This document shows, one piece after another, positions 27,597-36,611 of a stretch of DNA of 64,000 nucleotides. The stretch's first letter is position 1; every line of letters starts with the position of its first letter. The notes beneath the pieces are model-generated. The model saw nothing but the letters and a program-made list of their open reading frames with translations. It did no database searches and was not told the DNA's origin. Source of the DNA: Microvirga sp. VF16 (GTDB lineage: Bacteria; Pseudomonadota; Alphaproteobacteria; Rhizobiales; Beijerinckiaceae); the NCBI RefSeq assembly GCF_016864375.1, contig NZ_CP069355.1, positions 124,001-188,000 of the forward strand. The letters run 5' to 3'. A program made the translations under genes and the position numbers.

Positions 27597-28706
27597 CTAT
27601 CGAAGGACCCAGTCGCTCCAGCGCTTAACGAGCTGTTGTGCATTCGTGAGGCCGTCCGGCCCGACCTCGGAGTACCATTGCCCGTTAATCGGAATACTTT
27701 TAGCTAGGTACTCTGGATAGGTCGGGAGTTTTCGGGCGAGTTCCTCTGGCAGCAGTTTGAAGGCGTTACGGTTAACCGGGCCTTCAGGAAAATGTTTGGC
27801 AAGGTTTGCTTGGTTTTCGGCACGACATGCGAATTCTATAAACTTTTGTGCATTTTCTGCATTCGGACTTCCCTTTGGAATCACCCAATAATCCCAGGTC
27901 ATCTTTGCCTGATTGCGATTAATCTCGAGCGGAGAGCCTTGGTCTATCGATGAATTCGCCCGACCGTCATAGGACATCATAACGTCGCCAGATCCGCTCC
28001 GCATTAGTTGCTGAATCTCGGACCCACTCGTCCACCATTTCCGAATATGGGGCTTGATCTTGTCGAGGCTTGCAAAAATACGGTCAATGTCCATCGGGTA
28101 GAGTTTATCGGCAGGGACTCCATCAGCCAATAATGCCTCTTCCCAAGGACCTTCAGAGCCATACTGACCAGCGACAAGGAAGCGGGTGCCAGGGAACTGC
28201 TTGACGTCCCAGAACTCGGCCCAATTCGTTGGTCGCGGTTTGCCTGCAGGGAACTTCTTCGTGTTCCAGACCATATTATAGCTATAGATGAGTGTTCCTA
28301 CACCATAGGGGTCCTTAGCAAAATCAACTATCCCGTTTAGGTCTTCAGGCCTGAATCTTGAGTAGTCGATTTTCTCAAGCATCCCTTTGGCCGCTGCAGA
28401 AGCTAGGGCGCCCTGGATTAAGGGAACCACGTCGGCAGTTACGTTATTTGATTTGGCCATCAATTCCAGCTGCGCTGGGTCAAAGTCTTGAGATATTGGA
28501 GTTACCTTGATCCCAGTTTGGGCTTGGAATGGCTTCACATAAGCTTCCAAGACACCTTTCCCGGATTCGCCGCCGTATGTAACGACCCGCAGCTCGTTTG
28601 AACTCTGCGCGAATGCCCCCCCGGCAGGAGCTGCTAACGCTCCAGCTGCAATTGCGGAGGATCCTTGCAGGAAGTGCCTTCGGTTTATCAGTAGACTCAT
28701 TTTCAT
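27597..28706 (-). CDS. Periplasmic binding protein, PotD/spermidine-like
   Basis: 369 residues; Tat signal INRRHFLQGSSAIAAGALAAP with cleavage likely after GAFA near residue 34. The mature part starts QSSNELRVVTYGGESGKGVLEAY, and SYDGRANSSIDQG and WDYWVIPKGSPNAE are typical of SBP_bac_8/PotD proteins. AGAGGGTG lies just before tandem ATGs at 28706 and 28700; the second gives better spacing. First gene of the second Pot-type transporter operon (binding protein, ATPase, fused permease), which differs in order and architecture from the one at 2-6 kb. Confidence 0.85.
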   Translation of the reverse strand: MKMSLLINRRHFLQGSSAIAAGALAAPAGGAFAQSSNELRVVTYGGESGKGVLEAYVKPFQAQTGIKVTPISQDFDPAQLELMAKSNNVTADVVPLIQGALASAAAKGMLEKIDYSRFRPEDLNGIVDFAKDPYGVGTLIYSYNMVWNTKKFPAGKPRPTNWAEFWDVKQFPGTRFLVAGQYGSEGPWEEALLADGVPADKLYPMDIDRIFASLDKIKPHIRKWWTSGSEIQQLMRSGSGDVMMSYDGRANSSIDQGSPLEINRNQAKMTWDYWVIPKGSPNAENAQKFIEFACRAENQANLAKHFPEGPVNRNAFKLLPEELARKLPTYPEYLAKSIPINGQWYSEVGPDGLTNAQQLVKRWSDWVLR

Positions 28707-29088
28707 TCACCCTCTGTTTGCCCCATCGCCTTTGTTGGCAGGGATTCTATGTATGTCTGTAACTTGATTTCAATATGGCGGAAGTCCCGAACCTCCGCCA
28801 AGGCCCAACCTAATCATACGTGGGCCGCAGAATTTTTGTCGCATCGGGCGGTCATTCTTGATTAAGGTCACGCAGTTTTAGGCCGACAAGAATAGTTTAC
28901 ATATCGATGCCATCTGATTTCCAGATGGCGCAACTGCTCGAGGGGACCGTTAGGAGTGGGATGGCGCCAGCAACGATAAAGTCCAGCTGATTTATCGCGA
29001 TAGAGCGGTTTGTCTTGCAAAGCGGTGGAGCACTCTCATGATTTCTCCTCGATTGCTGGTTGCGTGGCTCTCCCGCACTCTGTGTTGA
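28707..29088. other. 382-bp leader region, no gene seen
   Basis: Lies upstream of the minus-strand transporter operon and must hold its promoter if it has its own. I see no convincing operator or hairpin. The distal part abuts the ISL3 remnant. Confidence 0.45.
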
Positions 29089-29340
29089 TTACGCTGCCAG
29101 AAGCACCCGACGGCGCAGAAAATCAAACCTGGCACGTCCATAGATGGAGCGCTTTAGGAGCTTAAGGCGCGTGTGACCCTCGGCTTGCCCACTGCTCCAC
29201 GGCTGTGTCAGGGCTACGCGAACCGTTGCCCCATCCTGCTCCCGGCTAACGGCAAAAGTCTCGACAACCTGGATGCCTGATGACCGAGCTTCCGCAATCC
29301 TTGCTCTCAGAGTCTTGATGGACGCCTGCTCGCTATTTGG
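29089..29340 (-). pseudogene. ISL3-family transposase, C-terminal remnant
   Basis: The minus-strand frame ending in TAA at 29089-29091 reads ATVRVALTQPWSSGQAEGHT, RLKLLKRSIYGRARFDFL and ends RRRVLLAA. WSSG-Q-EG-RLK-KR--YGRA is the hallmark end of ISL3 (DDE, DUF1616-like) transposases, including the catalytic Glu. Only about 80 residues remain; upstream sequence is replaced by the IS110 wreck that begins at 29350. The element is dead. Confidence 0.8.
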
Positions 29341-29349
29341 AATCTGACG

Positions 29350-30484
29350 TCACGGCAATATTGATGAATGAGCGTGCAGAAGCCCTCGGCAATTTCGGCC
29401 GCGGTTAGACTTCCAGCCTTCCACGAAGTGCTCGTAGGTCCGCTCCGCCTGCTCAGCCACGGCCCGTTCCTCATCCCGCAACTCGTGGACGTTGTAGGCA
29501 ATACGACAGGCATAGCTCAGATCGCGTCGGTTTCCCATCGTCCGCGCAAGGCCCGCCTCCAGTTCCATGGTCAGGCGTTTGTTGGCAATCAGCGCAGAGA
29601 ATGCCCAGAGATAGTCCTCCTCCTTGGCGGGCAGGTGCCAGCAGAGGTCGACCTGCTTCGACGCCAGGGCGACCGCGGCGATCTGATGGCCTCGTTTAGC
29701 GCGGATGCGCACGAAGAAGGCATGCAGCGGACCTGGAGACTTCGCCGCAGCCCAAGCCGCCTCGACCAGCATGACCCGGGCATGCCTGCGCCCGGCTTTG
29801 CTGATGCGGCCATGATGGGCGGCGCCCAAGCTGGACTGACGAACCCGGGGATTGAGACCGAAGTAGCTGACCAGTTTCTGCGGGCTCTTGAACCGTTGGA
29901 TGTCGCCGATCGCCGCCATGAGACCCGTCGCCACGGCCAGATTGATGCCGGTGATGGTCAGAAGCCGGTGCACCTCGGGGCTTTCCAGAGAGCCCTGCGC
30001 GATCTCACGGTCAAGGCCCTCTAGATCTTCTTCCAACCTGTCAAGCTCCCGGATATGCCGATCGATGGCAGCCCGCTCGTCGTCCGGCAGCGGTTGCCGT
30101 GACAGCCAATCCCGACCGCGCTTGTTGAACAGATCGGCATGGGGGCACTTCGGAATCAGATGAGCGTGAAGGATAGAATGCACCTCGTTCTTGATCCGGG
30201 TCCGGTGGCGCACGACCTGATAGCGCTGCGCAACCAGGCGGCGCATTTGTTCGGTCGCCTCGTCCGGGGTCCAGATCTCCGGAAGGAAGCCTGCTGCACG
30301 TAGGCTCGCAAGGGTGCCGGCATCCACTTTGTCCGTCTTCAAATGAGCATGGGCGATGGCCTTCACCCGCAACGGATTGGCGATCACCACCCGCACGGCG
30401 GCTGGCGTGCCGCAGCACATCACTACCCCAGATCACCACCTCCCCGAAGGTCTGGTGGATGTCGATGCCAATCACGCGTCGCAT
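29350..30484 (-). pseudogene. IS110-family transposase, frameshifted and internally deleted
   Basis: Starts MRRVIGIDIHQTFGEVVIWG (first catalytic Asp present). The frame then breaks near 30410 and continues in another frame with VVIANPLRVKAIAHAHLKTD, KVDAGTLASLRAAGFLP and an otherwise complete body: TITGINLAVATGLMAAIG and VSYFGLNPRVRQSSLG. Compared with the family, about 40 residues, including the Glu motif, are lost between the two pieces together with a frameshift. The ISL3 scrap at its 3' side suggests a third IS110-into-IS nesting in this window. Confidence 0.85.
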
Positions 30485-30723
30485 TCCAGCCTCCATCATC
30501 ATCCAAATAAACCCGGTGGGCCTCGCACGAGATGGTCCCGACCTGGTAGGTTTCTTTCTCAGAGGTCGAAAGGAAGAGCAGGTACGCCCAGCGCAGTGTT
30601 CAACCAGCTACAGAGCGACCGCACCAAGCAATTTCTATCGGCAGGGAAAGAAACTATTTGAATGCGAGCCACTCCAAGTATCCCGGCTCCGGGACATGCC
30701 GTTAGACACTTTCGCGGACCAAC

Positions 30724-31120
30724 CTAGCGGTCACACTCCTGACGCGGCAGCTTCGGGTGCATGGGATTGCAGGGTCGACCTGAAGGCCTTCTATCTTAAA
30801 TCGCGATGGCTGCCTTCGGGGCATTATATTGGCAACACCGATTTCATGTGATGCATACTCTTTGGGCTCAGGCATGCCCTGACTTCGCCCGCCTAGAACG
30901 GCGTGACCAACCTTGAGAACCAATACCGTGCAGATCAAAGACGTCATTCTCACGCCCGGCCACGGTGCCTTTTTCTACGATGACCAAGCGGCTATTCGGG
31001 CAGGCGTCGGCCAGGACGGCTTCATCTACGTTGGTGACCCGGTCACGCCGGGATTTCGGTCCATTCGAGTTCCTGCAGCATGCCTCAGCATCGGTCTTGT
31101 ACTCGCAGATGACACGATCG
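30724..31120 (+). repeat. 397-bp inverted repeat (mal promoter and 5' end), copy 1
   Basis: Matches 44589-44985 in inverted orientation with only about 2 substitutions noticed (near 30886 and 31058) and no gaps. It contains the roughly 200 bases upstream of the methylaspartate ammonia-lyase gene and its first 64 or so codons. The left edge is the CTAG at 30724-30727; the right edge is abrupt at 31120. It places this upstream region in front of the gene at 31199. Confidence 0.93.
30928..31120 (+). pseudogene. Truncated methylaspartate ammonia-lyase 5' fragment
   Basis: From a GTG at 30928 (or TTG at 30913) the frame reads QIKDVILTPGHGAFFYDD onward, identical to the intact lyase except Arg for Gln in PGFRSIRVPA. 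Homology stops after ADDTI at 31120. The frame runs on for 17 unrelated residues to a stop at 31168-31170. The product would lack the whole TIM-barrel active site and is not functional. If translated, it may act as a leader peptide before the DUF2817 gene, whose ATG is 28 bases further on. Confidence 0.88.
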
Positions 31121-31198
31121 CACCTCGTGCGGTGCTACAGAGTGGCCAAGCCGTTCATTATAATTCCTGATCAAGAGACGGCAACTGGAGGTAAGTAG

Positions 31199-32299
31199 AT
31201 GAATCTAGACAGCGTGAAGCAGATTGCCGAGGTAGACTTTTCTGACACCTATCTTGAGGCTAGGGAGAAATTTTTGGCGGCGGTGCCAAATGCCCGAGCG
31301 TATCCGTGCAGCGCAAAGGGTCCGTCTGGCGAGGCTCTCTATACAGATGTAGCCTATTTTGGTCCAACAGATGCCAAGAGGCTCTTGGTTCTGATTTCGG
31401 GCACCCACGGTCCAGAAGGATATCACGGTTCTGCGGCCCAGTTGCTGTTCTTGCGCGCGAAATATCACGAGCAGCTTCCACACTCGACGGCAGTGCTCTT
31501 CATCCATGCCCTCAACTGCTACGGTTTTGCCTGGAATCGAAGGGCAACGGTAGAGGGATGCGACCTGAACCGTAACTTTATCGACTTTTCGAGCCCCATC
31601 CCCCCAAATCCTGGATATGAAGAATTGGACGAATTCTTCGTTCCTGAAGATAGATCGGAGGAGGGTATCAGACGGGCAGAAACTGCAATTGATCAATACC
31701 GCAAGCTGCACGGTGACGCGGCCTACCTATCGGCGAGAGCGCAGGGACAGTATACAAGGCCCGGCGGTTTGTTTTATGGCGGAACCGAACCCACGGAAGC
31801 CAGGCGAACCCTTGAGAAGATAATGGCCGACTTCGATGTGTCGACTCGAGACGAGGTCATCATCATCGACTACCACACTGGCCTAGGCCCATACGGGTAC
31901 GGTGAGATCCAATGCGAGCAACCATCTGGTCTCAAGGGCTACCACCGAGCAGAGAAAATCTTTGGCCCTTCCGTCACGTTGCCCGACCTTGGCACATCCA
32001 CATCACCAAACTTGCACGGAACCCTTGACGAATATTTTCAACGCCTCCTCGGGGATCGGCATACGTATGTCGCCGTGGAGTACGGAACCTACCCAATCTC
32101 AGAAGTCATGTCCGCTATACGAGACGAGCACTGGTTATTTAGGTTTCGCCCCGACCAAGCTGACTCTGAACTTGGGCGAGAGATACGGAACGCCAGTAAG
32201 CGGAGCTTCTATCCTCAAAAGCCTGATTGGCAGGAGATGGTTCTCTGGAGAGCACATCTGGTCCATCGGCAAGCACTCGAGGCGCTTGCATCAGAATGA
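31199..32299 (+). CDS. DUF2817 (M14-like) zinc carboxypeptidase-family protein
   Basis: 366 residues. The DUF2817 domain belongs to the zinc-carboxypeptidase clan. ISGTHGPEGYHG has the His-x-x-Glu zinc pair (about residues 69-72), GCDLNRNFIDF the Asn-Arg substrate pair, and IIDYHTGLGPYG the third zinc His. VAVEYGTYP probably bears the catalytic Glu near residue 300. TGGAGGT is 7 bases before the ATG at 31199. Family members are poorly characterised and presumably cleave an amide or peptide bond. Start of a two-gene plus-strand unit with the M24 gene, behind the duplicated mal promoter region. Confidence 0.82.
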   Translation: MNLDSVKQIAEVDFSDTYLEAREKFLAAVPNARAYPCSAKGPSGEALYTDVAYFGPTDAKRLLVLISGTHGPEGYHGSAAQLLFLRAKYHEQLPHSTAVLFIHALNCYGFAWNRRATVEGCDLNRNFIDFSSPIPPNPGYEELDEFFVPEDRSEEGIRRAETAIDQYRKLHGDAAYLSARAQGQYTRPGGLFYGGTEPTEARRTLEKIMADFDVSTRDEVIIIDYHTGLGPYGYGEIQCEQPSGLKGYHRAEKIFGPSVTLPDLGTSTSPNLHGTLDEYFQRLLGDRHTYVAVEYGTYPISEVMSAIRDEHWLFRFRPDQADSELGREIRNASKRSFYPQKPDWQEMVLWRAHLVHRQALEALASE

Positions 32300-32429
32300 T
32301 AGCCCTCTGCGCGGGCTATAACCGGCGGCGGTCAAATCGTCGGACCTCGCTATTCTCGGGTGGATATCAACACGGCTTCCGTCCACCCCTGCTACCATCA
32401 ATCAACACAAGTATTGAAGGATCCACTTC

Positions 32430-33587
32430 ATGAGTTCTCATAGCCCAATCCCCTTCACCGGTGCCCCGTTTCAGAAATCAGAGTACGAGCGACGGCAAAA
32501 AAAGGTGCTTGAAGCGGTGGCCGGGGCTGATCTCGACGCGCTGATGGTCACCGCCCACGGGCATCTCCGCTATCTCAGCGGATACGATGGGATGGGGGCA
32601 TACTTCATGCCGTTTCCGCTGATTTTGGTGCCCGGACGCGCACCAACGTATGTCGTTCGGGAGTATGAGCTCACCGGCGTTCGCGCGGAAAGTTGCATTG
32701 ATGAGATCGTTGGCTATACGGAGCAGCCTGACTTTGCCAGAGTGTGCGCTGATGTTCTTCGGCAGTTGGGACTGGCTAACCGCAGGGTTGGCTTCGAACT
32801 CGGCTGTTGGAACCTCGCGCCTGCCGATGTAATGGCGTTGCAGGCGCGCCTTCCGGATATGAAGGTCGCCGATGCCTCTCGTTTGGTCTCATCCGTGATG
32901 GCCGTTAAGAACGAACTGGAAATTCAGGCCATCCGCGACGCAATGGCCATGACCGATGTGGCTGTGCAGGCATTTCATCAGTCGCTGCGGGACGGCATCA
33001 CCGAGGTGGAAATGGCTGAGGCCATCCGGAATGAGGTCACGAAAGCTGGTGGCGAGGACTTCGCTTTGACCTCGATCGGATTCGGTGAGCGGGCGAAGCT
33101 GCCGCACACGAAGCTGACGCGCCACGCAATGGGCATCAACGAACCTGCCATGGTGGAATTCGCCGGCATGAAGCAGGGATATGTCGGGCCGATCGTCCGC
33201 AGCGCTGTCATTGGACAGCATTCTGAAACTGAAATTCTGCACACCTTATCGGAGGAGGCGCTTGAAGCCGCAATCGCCGCTATCAAGCCAGGTGTGATGG
33301 CGGGAGATGTAGATGCCGCAGCGCGCAGAGTAATCGAGCGATCTGTGCGACCGCAGGCACTCAATCATCGGGTTGGGTACCAAACCGGAGCCCCCTGGAA
33401 CGAACGCGGCAACATCAGCCTGGAGCCCGGCGCAACCGATATCCTTCAGGCCAATATGACCGTTCACATGCCAGTGATCCTCATTGGGGAAGGCGGTTAT
33501 ATGATTGGCTGCAGCGAGACCGTGTTGGTGACAGAGCGCGGAGCAGAAATACTCAGTCAAACACCACACACTCTCTTCCGGGCTTAA
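32430..33587 (+). CDS. M24-family (creatinase/EutD-DoeA-like) hydrolase
   Basis: 385 residues: N-terminal creatinase-type domain, with ALMVTAHGHLRYLSGYDGMGAY, and a C-terminal pita-bread domain from about 170. The usual metal-ligand Asp pair is not visible: the region reads VEFAGMKQGYVGPIVRSAVIG. A His in NHRVGYQTG and a Glu in GCSETVLVTE are kept. Loss of metal ligands is typical of creatinase and of ectoine hydrolase (EutD/DoeA), which use the fold to open a ring or split an amidine without metal. Ectoine hydrolase is a candidate given the DoeB-like gene at 17 kb, but not proven. AAGGA precedes the ATG. Confidence 0.75.
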   Translation: MSSHSPIPFTGAPFQKSEYERRQKKVLEAVAGADLDALMVTAHGHLRYLSGYDGMGAYFMPFPLILVPGRAPTYVVREYELTGVRAESCIDEIVGYTEQPDFARVCADVLRQLGLANRRVGFELGCWNLAPADVMALQARLPDMKVADASRLVSSVMAVKNELEIQAIRDAMAMTDVAVQAFHQSLRDGITEVEMAEAIRNEVTKAGGEDFALTSIGFGERAKLPHTKLTRHAMGINEPAMVEFAGMKQGYVGPIVRSAVIGQHSETEILHTLSEEALEAAIAAIKPGVMAGDVDAAARRVIERSVRPQALNHRVGYQTGAPWNERGNISLEPGATDILQANMTVHMPVILIGEGGYMIGCSETVLVTERGAEILSQTPHTLFRA

Positions 33588-33737
33588 TTTCAACAAGCCA
33601 CTGGCAGCGCGGCGATGCAAATTCGCCGCGTTCATTTCAACCGTGCGCAGCTCTTGTTGAGGTAGACTGGAAATTACCCTCCTGGGCTGCTGGGTTAACT
33701 TGACCTGTGATTCGCCTCAACGGATGGGAGGTAAATC

Positions 33738-33884
33738 ATGGGTTGCTGCTATTCTCTTGATCTTCGGGTGCGCGTTGCTGCCTTCGTAGTCGTGAGAAGT
33801 TCCCGTCGAGCGGCAGCCAAGCACTTTGATGTCAGTGGGGACTACGCCATCAAGCTGGTGCCGCAGATATGGGACACCCGCTGA
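33738..33884 (+). pseudogene. IS630-family transposase N-terminal scrap
   Basis: 48 codons reading MGCCYSLDLRVRVAAFV, then SRRAAAKHFDVSGDYAIKLV and a stop. YSLDLRVRV and RRAAAKHFDVS--AIKLV form the first helix-turn-helix of IS630-family OrfA proteins. The remaining 300 residues are gone. It lies between the M24 gene and the dehydrogenase gene, so a small element has been here and was deleted. Confidence 0.75.
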
Positions 33885-33916
33885 CCTAACCTTCCGTGAT
33901 CAATAAAAGGCTGGAC

Positions 33917-34852
33917 ATGGCCAATATTAAGTCTGTTGGTGTCGTTGGTGCGGGGCTCGTGGGCACGAGCTGGGCGATTGTATTTGCGCGTGCTGGGCTT
34001 CAGGTAAAGGTCTATGATGCGTCGGAATCAGCACGAGAAAACGTTAGTCGACAGCTCGCGCGAAGCCTCATGCAGATGTCCCAACGCGGACTCCTCAAGC
34101 TGTCGGCGCAGGAGGTTGAAAGTCGCATCGAAGTCGTACCGACATTAGTGGATGCCGTTCGAGACGCAGATTACGTTCAAGAATCCGTCCGCGAAGATCT
34201 GACAGTTAAGCGGGAGGTTGCAGCGCAGATCGCAACAGCTATTCAGGCGCATTCAGTTGTCGGGAGTTCGACTTCGGGCTTTCCGTCATCAGCCTTTACT
34301 GAATCGTTGAAGCGGCGCGAGCAGTTCTTGGTAGTCCATCCTGTAAACCCGCCCCATCTCGTCCCAGTGGTCGAAATCGTACCAGCACCTTGGACGTCTC
34401 GCGATGCAGTAGCACTCGCTGGTGCATTTATGAGGCAAGTGGGACAGCGCCCCGTAGCTGTTAACCGCGAGATAGACGGTTTTATCTTAAACCGCCTTCA
34501 GGGTGCGCTACTGGACGAAGCTTGGCGGCTCTATTCTGCGGGGTACGCGAGCGTTGAAGACATTGACGCAACGATCTCACATGGACTGGGAATGCGGTGG
34601 TCCTTCATAGGTCCATTTGAGACAATCGATCTAAATGCTTCAGGCGGCCTTGCTGGATATGCGGAGCATCTGGCGCCAATGTACCGGCGAATTGCGGAAA
34701 CACGTCCGATCGAGGAGCCCTGGAGCGACGAGGCTGTCGCTCGCGCCCATGCTGAACGACGGAGCGTTGTTCCTAGCGAGGATTTACGGAAGCGACGGGA
34801 GTGGCGCGACGAGATGCTGCTGCGGCTTCTCGCTTTTAAGCAGGGTGAATGA
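33917..34852 (+). CDS. 3-hydroxyacyl-CoA dehydrogenase-family (lambda-crystallin/L-gulonate or carnitine dehydrogenase-like)
   Basis: 311 residues from the ATG at 33917. The NAD-binding motif is VGVVGAGLVGTSWAIVFARAG; SSTSGFPSSAF replaces the SNTSS signature; the catalytic His is in LVVHPVNPPHLVPVVEIVPAP. HPVNPPHLVPLVE is characteristic of the lambda-crystallin/gulonate 3-dehydrogenase and L-carnitine dehydrogenase branch that oxidises free hydroxy acids rather than CoA esters. The upstream GTG at 33896 is less likely. The gene is convergent with the aminotransferase at 35042 and ends before a strong shared hairpin. Substrate unknown; a hydroxy acid from the local catabolic route is plausible. 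Confidence 0.82.
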   Translation: MANIKSVGVVGAGLVGTSWAIVFARAGLQVKVYDASESARENVSRQLARSLMQMSQRGLLKLSAQEVESRIEVVPTLVDAVRDADYVQESVREDLTVKREVAAQIATAIQAHSVVGSSTSGFPSSAFTESLKRREQFLVVHPVNPPHLVPVVEIVPAPWTSRDAVALAGAFMRQVGQRPVAVNREIDGFILNRLQGALLDEAWRLYSAGYASVEDIDATISHGLGMRWSFIGPFETIDLNASGGLAGYAEHLAPMYRRIAETRPIEEPWSDEAVARAHAERRSVVPSEDLRKRREWRDEMLLRLLAFKQGE

Positions 34853-35005
34853 TCCGCTGTGGAGCTGCCGCTGGTTAGGTTCATCCTTGAGACATGCCAA
34901 GTTCCGTTCAGACGTGATAGGCGATAGCGGCTGGTGCGATCCTAGGCCAATGGCTGGTGCGTCTGACCGCTTCGAGCCACACATCGTCGGCTCCCCGCCT
35001 ACAAT

Positions 35006-35036
35006 GTGATGTGGGGGCCTGAGGCCCCCACATCAC
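35006..35036. terminator. Bidirectional hairpin terminator
   Basis: Perfect 14-bp stem GTGATGTGGGGGCC / GGCCCCCACATCAC with a TGA loop, sitting between two convergent genes (34852 end and 35042 end). The stem is very GC-rich; no long T-run follows on either side, so it may act as a Rho-assisted or mRNA-3'-end-protecting hairpin. Confidence 0.8.
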
Positions 35037-35041
35037 GGGTT

Positions 35042-36448
35042 TCAGATCGCCCCTTCGGTCTTCAACGAACGGTAAGTCGTTTCGACAGCCCGCGCAGTAG
35101 CGTCAACAATGATATCGATCTCGGCGCGCGTGATGATCAGTGGTGGAGCATAGCCGAGAGTATCGGCGTGGGGCATGGCGCGAGCGATAACCCCATTTTC
35201 GAGCAAAGCTGCCGCCGCCCGCACTCCAACTTGCAACGTTGGCTCGAACGGAATGCGCTCCTTTGGATTTCTCATAAGCTCAACAGCTGAAAGAATGCCG
35301 ACACCGCGGACCTCACCAACTATGGGATGCCCCTCCAGTTCGGCCTTCATCCGACCATGCCAGTACGGTCCGACGTCGCGAACATGATCGAGGATGTTTC
35401 GTTCCTGCATCACCTGGAGATTTGCTAGAGCTGCCGCGGCGCAGAGGGTATGTCCCGAATACGTCCAGCCGTGGCCGAGAGGCCCATGCTTCTCGGTACC
35501 TCGCTCCAAGACGGACCACACGCGCTCGCCGATAATCGACCCGGAAATCGGCAGGTAAGCCGAGCTTATTCCCTTGGCAATGGTGACAAAGTCCGGACGC
35601 ATACCGTAGAGATGCGAACCGAATTTTTCGCCCGTTCGGGCGAACCCGCAAACCACCTCATCTGCAATCAGCAGAATATCGTACTTGTCCAACACCTCCT
35701 GGATGGCGCTCCAGTATCCTTTGGGGGGAGGAACGATCCCGCCCGTTCCCAACACAGGCTCTCCGATAAATGCAGCGACAGTGTCCGGACCCTCAGCGAG
35801 AATAAGCTCCTCGAGGTCGCGAGCACAGCGTTTTGAAAAATCCTCTTCACTTTCGTCTTTGGCCGCTTGGCGATAGTAATGCGGCGTCGTCGTATGACGC
35901 ACCACGTTAAGCGGCAAGTCGAAGAAGTCATGGAAGAACGGAAGTCCTGTCAGGCTGCCGGTGACCAGTCCAGAGCCGTGATAGCCTCGATGACGGGAGA
36001 TAATCTTCTTCTTCTCCGGGCGACCTAGGATATTGTTGTAATACCAGACCAGCTTAATATTGGTTTCGTTGGCGTCTGAACCCGAAAGGCCGAAGTATAC
36101 CCTTCGCATGTTCTGGCCGAAATACTCCACCACTGCCTCGGCCAAGCGGGCCACGGGGGCAGTGCTTTGGCTGGCATACACGTGGGCGAAGGGTAGCTCG
36201 TGAGCTTGCCGGCTGATTGCGTCGGCGATCTCGGACACTCCGTAGCCCATGTTGACACAGTACAGACCACCAAAGCCGTCCAAGCTCTTCCGGCCCTCGG
36301 TATCCCAAAGATAAACGCCCGCCGCCCCCGCCATGATGCGGTTTGGCGTCTCGCCTCGACTGTGCTTCGCCAAATGCGTCGAAGGATGGAAAACATAGTT
36401 CCGATCCTTCTCTTGGATCTGTGTGGTTCCTAGATTGATCAACGACAC
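35042..36448 (-). CDS. Class-III omega-aminotransferase (possibly DoeD-like)
   Basis: 468-residue fold-type I PLP enzyme. Schiff-base Lys in FVTIAKGISSAYLPISG (about residue 290), PLP Asp in LIADEVVCGFARTG, phosphate binding by LSGSDANETNIKLV and RGYHGSGLVTGSLTG. The length and motif pattern are those of omega-amino acid:pyruvate/diamine transaminases; diaminobutyrate transaminase DoeD belongs to this group. An Lrp/AsnC gene lies 160 bases upstream on the same strand, matching the DoeX-DoeD style pairing, but substrates cannot be assigned from sequence. It converts a terminal amine to an aldehyde, which the nearby aldehyde dehydrogenase could oxidise. Confidence 0.8.
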   Translation of the reverse strand: MSLINLGTTQIQEKDRNYVFHPSTHLAKHSRGETPNRIMAGAAGVYLWDTEGRKSLDGFGGLYCVNMGYGVSEIADAISRQAHELPFAHVYASQSTAPVARLAEAVVEYFGQNMRRVYFGLSGSDANETNIKLVWYYNNILGRPEKKKIISRHRGYHGSGLVTGSLTGLPFFHDFFDLPLNVVRHTTTPHYYRQAAKDESEEDFSKRCARDLEELILAEGPDTVAAFIGEPVLGTGGIVPPPKGYWSAIQEVLDKYDILLIADEVVCGFARTGEKFGSHLYGMRPDFVTIAKGISSAYLPISGSIIGERVWSVLERGTEKHGPLGHGWTYSGHTLCAAAALANLQVMQERNILDHVRDVGPYWHGRMKAELEGHPIVGEVRGVGILSAVELMRNPKERIPFEPTLQVGVRAAAALLENGVIARAMPHADTLGYAPPLIITRAEIDIIVDATARAVETTYRSLKTEGAI

Positions 36449-36611
36449 AGTATTCTCCCTTCATTCGCTCCGCGGAGACACTGGTCAGCCGCCTCGAGTG
36501 TCCAGAATCATAGCCCGAATTATCACTGCCGTTTTGCGGGAATGGGCCTCCGTAGCCGGAGAACTTACGGAATTGAGCCGAATTTCCGCAAAAACCACGG
36601 GAACGGAGCGG

